A stretch of DNA of 7,417 nt from NCBI GenBank assembly GCA_020199975.1, contig JAIVJP010000366.1, positions 1-7,417 on the forward strand. Reading direction: 5' to 3'. The notes below the pieces were generated by a model. The model did no database searches and was not told the DNA's origin. It saw only the letters and a list, made by a program, of their open reading frames with translations. Below, one piece after another: positions 6,507-7,417 of this stretch (the first letter of the stretch is position 1; every line of letters starts with the position of its first letter). The DNA comes from Acidobacteriota bacterium. Lineage in GTDB: Bacteria; Acidobacteriota; Blastocatellia; Pyrinomonadales; Pyrinomonadaceae. Position numbers and translations under genes: made by a program.

Positions 6507-7417
6507 ATGCGAAACACTATTGTCTGCTTAATGTTTGTCTTGTGCTTGATCGTCCTCACGGGGGTAAACGTCCGCGCGCAAAGCTCCGACGACCTTTCCC
6601 GCCTGCCGTACATGAAGTCCTACACGATAGAGCGCATCTCTTCTTACGACCGCGCCGGTGCCAACGATGACGGGGGGCGGAAGAACGCCATCAAGCCGGG
6701 CGAGACGCGCACCATCGGCGACGCGCAAGGCCCCGGCATCATCACGCACATGTGGTTCACCATCGACGCGCCGGAACACTACCACCTGAAGAAGATCGTT
6801 CTGCGCATCTACTGGGATGGTGAACAACTTCCGGCGGTCGAAGCCCCCATCGGCGACTTCTTCGGCCTGGGCTTGGGCGAGTATTTCATGTATGAGTCGG
6901 GTCCGCTTTCCGTCGGTTCACAGAAGGCGCTCAACAGTTACTTCCCGATGCCGTTTCGCAAGTCGGCGCGCATCACGATCACTAACGAGGGCAGCCGGGC
7001 GATTTCGGCTTTCTACTACAATATCGATTGGCAAAAGCATCGAAGTTTGCCGGACGACGTCGCATATTTCTACGCCGAGTACCGACAGGCGACGCCGACG
7101 CCCGGCTGGACGGCGGACTGGAAGCTGAACGGGGACGCCAAGATCAACGATCAGCCAAATCTCGACGGAGCGAAGAACTACACGATCCTTGAAACCGAGG
7201 GGCGCGGGCATTACGTCGGCGTGACCCACAACATTTTACAGAATCAGGGTGATTGGTGGGGCGAAGGCGACGAAATGATCTTCATTGACGATAAGGCGAA
7301 GCCCTATATCACGGGAACCGGGTCGGAGGATTACTACCTGGGCGCATGGTGTTACGGCGGCTGTGGCATTTCGCCCTTCGGCACTGCGTATCCGACGTTC
7401 GCGTACAAGCACTACGG
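6507..7417 (+). CDS. DUF2961 / GH172-family protein, putative secreted furanosidase (3' end outside window)
   Basis: 303 complete codons are visible and the gene continues past the right edge. A signal peptide covers 1-24 (MRNTIVCLMFVLCLIVL, cleavage at VRA|QSS). The mature part carries DUF2961 hallmarks: SSYDRAGANDDGG (45-57), GPGIITHMWFTI (75-86), LRIYWDGE (99-106), APIGDFFGLG (113-122), NSYFPMPF (143-150), WWGEGDEMIFID (250-261) and TGTGSEDYYLGAW (269-281). DUF2961 is now CAZy family GH172, whose characterised members act on alpha-D-fructofuranosyl (difructose dianhydride I) or alpha-D-arabinofuranosyl linkages. Glu253 (GEGDE) and Glu274 (GSEDY) are 21 residues apart, the same separation as the acid/base and nucleophile glutamates that I recall for the Bifidobacterium dentium enzyme, so catalytic competence is plausible. 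Sequence alone does not separate fructo- from arabinofuranosidase activity. Export implies periplasmic or extracellular action, fitting a glycan-use role beside the receptor. Confidence 0.9.
   Translation, partial: MRNTIVCLMFVLCLIVLTGVNVRAQSSDDLSRLPYMKSYTIERISSYDRAGANDDGGRKNAIKPGETRTIGDAQGPGIITHMWFTIDAPEHYHLKKIVLRIYWDGEQLPAVEAPIGDFFGLGLGEYFMYESGPLSVGSQKALNSYFPMPFRKSARITITNEGSRAISAFYYNIDWQKHRSLPDDVAYFYAEYRQATPTPGWTADWKLNGDAKINDQPNLDGAKNYTILETEGRGHYVGVTHNILQNQGDWWGEGDEMIFIDDKAKPYITGTGSEDYYLGAWCYGGCGISPFGTAYPTFAYKHY

Noticed and set aside
1..7417. CRISPR arrays, tRNA/rRNA genes, insertion sequences, integrase or toxin-antitoxin genes
   Set aside because: No spaced direct repeats, transposase-like proteins, terminal inverted repeats or RNA-gene signatures were seen on either strand.

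Overview
The window looks like chromosomal DNA of an Acidobacteriota member, possibly class Blastocatellia. The main clue is a very long outer-membrane TonB-dependent receptor with an N-terminal carboxypeptidase-regulatory-like domain (the Oar-like architecture that is heavily expanded in this phylum). A secreted TPR protein and a secreted DUF2961/GH172 protein follow it. The taxonomic call is an inference from architecture, not from a marker gene.

Layout: positions 1-377 are a gene-free leader. Its first ~180 bases are only about 32% G+C, against about 50% for the rest of the leader and clearly G+C-richer DNA in the genes. Two AAACGTTT-core palindromes lie in this AT-rich part with their centres 128 bp apart. 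Four genes follow, all on the + strand: the receptor (378-4187), a 249-residue protein of no family I can name (4244-4993), a TPR-repeat protein (5001-6476), and a DUF2961/GH172 protein that runs off the right edge (6507 to beyond 7417). Gaps between genes are 56, 7 and 30 bases. No intrinsic terminator is visible, so the four may form one transcription unit.

Working picture (inference): the receptor imports a glycan fragment or other ligand across the outer membrane, the GH172 enzyme cleaves a furanoside in the periplasm or outside the cell, and the TPR protein acts as a periplasmic scaffold or partner. No SusD-like lipoprotein is present, so this would be a SusD-less arrangement. The LacI-like operator palindromes upstream would suit a sugar-responsive locus.

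The most unusual spot is the receptor/second-gene junction. The reading frame and the G/C-at-third-position signal of the second gene continue upstream of its first ATG right to the receptor stop codon, with no ATG, GTG or TTG available there. The gene has therefore either lost its 5' end or starts on a rare codon. A 7-bp GC-rich hairpin sits in the same 56 bases.
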